A DNA stretch of 6,725 nt from Oscillospiraceae bacterium (lineage in GTDB: Bacteria; Bacillota; Clostridia; Oscillospirales; Oscillospiraceae). This document shows, one piece after another, positions 4,610-6,725 of the stretch. How positions within the stretch are numbered: position 1 is the first letter of the stretch; every line of letters begins with the position of its first letter. The position numbers were made by a program, and so were the translations under genes. Where the stretch lies: assembly GCA_016297855.1 (NCBI GenBank), contig JAEDFW010000094.1:1-6725 (forward strand), given 5' to 3'. Under the pieces are notes generated by a model that saw nothing but the letters and a program-made list of their open reading frames with translations, had not been told where the DNA came from and searched no databases.

Positions 4610-6725
4610 ATGGCAGTCAAAGGTCTTGACATTTTCAAGCTCTCTCCCAAGAAAAACTGTAAGGAATGCGGCAGCCCCACATGCATGGCGTTCTGCATGA
4701 AGGTCGCGCAGGGCGCGCTGCCCATCACCAAGTGCCCGTACATGTCCGACGAAGCCATCGCCCTTCTGAGCGAGGCCACTGCGCCCCCCATGAAGACCAT
4801 CGAGGCAGCCGGCCACAAAATGGGCGGCGAGACCGTGATGTTCCGTCACGAAAAGACCCTCGTTTCGCGCAACCTGTTCGCCGTTCCTCTTTGCACCTGC
4901 ATGGATGACGCGAAGGCCGACGCTTCGCTCGAGGCTGTGAAGGCCGTCGATTATGAGCGTATCGGCGAGCGCGAGTACGTGGAGTTCGTCCTCGTTCATG
5001 ACGCAGGCGACGCCGACAAGCTCGCGGCGCTGTGCAAGAAGGCCGCTGAGACCGGCCGCGGCGTCATCATCGACACCGAGAATGTCGAAGCCGCGAAGAA
5101 GGCCGTCGAGGCTGTCAAGGATACCAAGCCCATCCTCAACGGCGCGACCAAGGACAACTATGCCGACATGAGCGCCGTTGCCACCGCCGCAGGCGTTGTT
5201 CTGGGCGTCAAGGCCGCGAACCTTGCCGAGCTCCACGACACCGTTGAGGCTCTGGAGAAGGCCGGCAACAAGAACCTCGTGCTCGACGTCACCGGCGCTA
5301 CCATCAAGGAAACGTTCGCCAACGCCGTTCTCGTTCGCCGCGCGGCTCTGAAGGACAATGACCGCACGTTCGGTTATCCGTCCATTGTGAACCTTGCCAA
5401 GCTGACCGACGACGTGCATCTGGCTACCGCGCTTGCCGCCGTGTTCACCGTCAAGTACGGCTCCGTCATCGTCATGCCCGAAATGCGCTATGCCGAGGCT
5501 CTGCCGCTCTACGGCCTGCGCCAGAACATCTACACCGACCCGCAGAAGCCCATGAAGGTCGCCCCCGGCATCTACCCGATCAACGGCGCCGGCCCCGACG
5601 ATCCCTGCGCGCTGACGGTCGACTTCGCGCTGACCTACTTCCTCGTCTCCGGCGAGCTCGAGCGCTCCAAGGTGCCCGTGAACCTGCTCATCACCGACGC
5701 GTCCGGCATGTCCGTTCTGACCGCGTGGGCCGCCGGCAAGTTCTCCTCGTCCACCGTCAAGAAGTTCTTTGACGAGTTCGACGTTGCCGGCAAGATCAAC
5801 AGCCGCACCCTCATCATCCCGGGCAAGGTCGCCGTCATGAAGGGCGAGATTCAGGACAAGCTGCCCGATTGGAACGTTGTCGTCGGTACCCGCGAGGCTG
5901 TCGAGCTGGTCAAGTACCTCAAGGACGGCGAGTATAAGGCTGCTGCCGAGGCCGTTGCCGCCTCCAAGAAGCCTGCCGAGGAGAAGAAGGCAGCCGCCGA
6001 CGTCAACGCGCCGCTGGACTTCGAGAAGATCGCTGCTTCCATCCCCGCCATCAAGATCCGCGACGATCTGGATGCGCACTACAAGCAGAGAGATCCGGAA
6101 TCTCCCAAGTTCGTCACCATCGGCGAGCGCATCCACTGCATCAGCCCCGTCATCCGCGAGGCTATGGCGACCTTCAACCCCGATCCCATCCTGGAGCGTG
6201 CCGCGCAGCAGATCAAGGCCGGCGCGACCTACCTCGACGTCAACATCGGCCCTGCCGAGTCCAACGGCCCCGAGCTGATGACCTGGGCGGTCAAGCTGCT
6301 GCAGGAGAACTTCAACAACGTGCCTCTGGCGCTCGATACCGCCAACAAGCGCGCCATCGAAGCCGGCATCAAGGTCTACAACCGCACCAACGGCAAGCCC
6401 ATCGTCAACTCCGCTGACGCAGGCTCTCGTATCGACAACATCAACCTCGCCGCTGCCAACGACGCCATCGTCATCGCGCTCTGCTCCGCCGACGGCATCG
6501 CCAAGGACAACGAAGAGCGCATGATGCACTGCCATCATATGCTCGAGCGCGGCCTGAGCCTCGGCATGGACGCCACCGATCTGTGGTTTGACCCGCTGTT
6601 CCTTGTCGTCAAGGGCATGCAGGACAAGCAGATGGACGTTCTGAACGCCATCAAGCTGTTCTCCGACGAAGGCCTGAAGTCCACCGGCGGTCTGTCCAAC
6701 AACTCCAACGGCGCTCCCAAGAACG
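4610..6725 (+). CDS. acsC-acsE: Fused CFeSP large subunit (AcsC) - methyl-H4folate:CFeSP methyltransferase (AcsE), partial at 3' end
   Basis: One frame stays open for 705 codons and leaves the window; I read every codon and found no stop. Residues 1 to about 445 are AcsC, the CFeSP large subunit. The [4Fe-4S] ligands are Cys17, Cys20, Cys25 and Cys42, the spacing usual for the family. A TIM barrel follows, then a C-terminal corrinoid-binding part (about 390-440, ending ELVKYLKDGE). A flexible Ala/Lys/Glu-rich linker spans about 442-500. Residues 501-705 are AcsE: VTIGERIH (502-509), LDVNIGP, LALDTAN (Asp576), IVNSAD (Asn600), LWFDPL (Asp661) and GLSNNSN (Asn697), matching Asp75, Asn96, Asp160 and Asn199 of the Moorella methyltransferase. 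About 60 C-terminal residues should lie beyond the window. Start is ATG 4610 after AAGGAGG (4594-4600). The two proteins are usually separate genes, so the fusion is the oddity here. Confidence 0.93.
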   Translation, partial: MAVKGLDIFKLSPKKNCKECGSPTCMAFCMKVAQGALPITKCPYMSDEAIALLSEATAPPMKTIEAAGHKMGGETVMFRHEKTLVSRNLFAVPLCTCMDDAKADASLEAVKAVDYERIGEREYVEFVLVHDAGDADKLAALCKKAAETGRGVIIDTENVEAAKKAVEAVKDTKPILNGATKDNYADMSAVATAAGVVLGVKAANLAELHDTVEALEKAGNKNLVLDVTGATIKETFANAVLVRRAALKDNDRTFGYPSIVNLAKLTDDVHLATALAAVFTVKYGSVIVMPEMRYAEALPLYGLRQNIYTDPQKPMKVAPGIYPINGAGPDDPCALTVDFALTYFLVSGELERSKVPVNLLITDASGMSVLTAWAAGKFSSSTVKKFFDEFDVAGKINSRTLIIPGKVAVMKGEIQDKLPDWNVVVGTREAVELVKYLKDGEYKAAAEAVAASKKPAEEKKAAADVNAPLDFEKIAASIPAIKIRDDLDAHYKQRDPESPKFVTIGERIHCISPVIREAMATFNPDPILERAAQQIKAGATYLDVNIGPAESNGPELMTWAVKLLQENFNNVPLALDTANKRAIEAGIKVYNRTNGKPIVNSADAGSRIDNINLAAANDAIVIALCSADGIAKDNEERMMHCHHMLERGLSLGMDATDLWFDPLFLVVKGMQDKQMDVLNAIKLFSDEGLKSTGGLSNNSNGAPKN
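5936..6109 (+). other. Interdomain linker of the AcsC-AcsE fusion
   Basis: Codons for residues about 443-500 join the two enzymes. The first half is low-complexity (AAAEAVAASKKPAEEKKAAA). The second half (PLDFEKIAASIPAIKIRDDL and the following residues to SPK) may form a helix that packs against the methyltransferase. No internal ATG with a ribosome binding site is seen before the methyltransferase domain, which argues against separate translation. Confidence 0.75.
6110..6725 (+). other. acsE: AcsE methyltransferase domain within the fusion (partial)
   Basis: This domain transfers the N5-methyl group of methyl-H4folate to Co(I) of the CFeSP. It is a pterin-binding TIM barrel of the same superfamily as the folate domain of MetH and as dihydropteroate synthase. 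All four folate-contacting polar residues named for the fusion are present, so it should be active. Roughly 205 of an expected 260 residues are in the window. Confidence 0.92.

Noticed and set aside
4589..6538. Open frame of 649 codons on the minus strand opposite acsC/acsE
   Set aside because: It is the mirror of a highly C/G-ending codon pattern on the plus strand, has no family resemblance or ribosome binding site, and overlaps a certain gene along its whole length.

Overview
The window looks like part of the chromosome of an anaerobic, moderately GC-rich Clostridia-type Firmicute that carries the methyl (Wood-Ljungdahl) branch of acetyl-CoA synthesis. Evidence is the gene set (metF, cooC, acsD, acsC/acsE), strong GGAGG-type ribosome binding sites and sigma-A-type promoters. 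A gut Oscillospiraceae-like lineage is a guess from style, not something the sequence proves. No mobile element, CRISPR array, tRNA or rRNA was seen.

Layout. Positions 1-41 hold the last codons of an upstream gene, closed by a bidirectional terminator (73-114) shared with the convergent minus-strand gene. That gene (113-538) is a CsoR/RcnR/InrS-family metal-responsive repressor with a long His-rich N-terminal tail. It is divergent from a three-gene plus-strand operon (742-1628): a very His-rich metal-binding protein with a Cys cluster, a CooT-type nickel-binding protein, and a 76-residue protein I do not recognise. The divergent spacer (539-741) holds a promoter for each side and a CCCC-N5-GGGG dyad that may be the repressor's operator. 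A probable terminator follows at 1637-1679.

The second block starts from its own promoter (about 1703-1731): metF (methylenetetrahydrofolate reductase), a GC-rich intercistronic hairpin, cooC (nickel-insertion ATPase of CODH/ACS), acsD (small subunit of the corrinoid iron-sulfur protein, CFeSP), then one long open frame running off the window end. That frame encodes the CFeSP large subunit (AcsC) joined through an Ala/Lys/Glu-rich linker to the methyl-H4folate:CFeSP methyltransferase (AcsE).

How they fit together: MetF makes methyl-H4folate. The AcsE domain moves the methyl group to the cobalt of the AcsC/AcsD corrinoid protein, which delivers it to the nickel enzyme acetyl-CoA synthase (not in this window). 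CooC, CooT and the His-rich protein would supply and insert nickel into CODH/ACS, and the divergent repressor would sense nickel. The most notable points are the AcsC-AcsE fusion, the apparent nickel sensor/storage/chaperone module next to the pathway genes, and the unknown third gene of that module.
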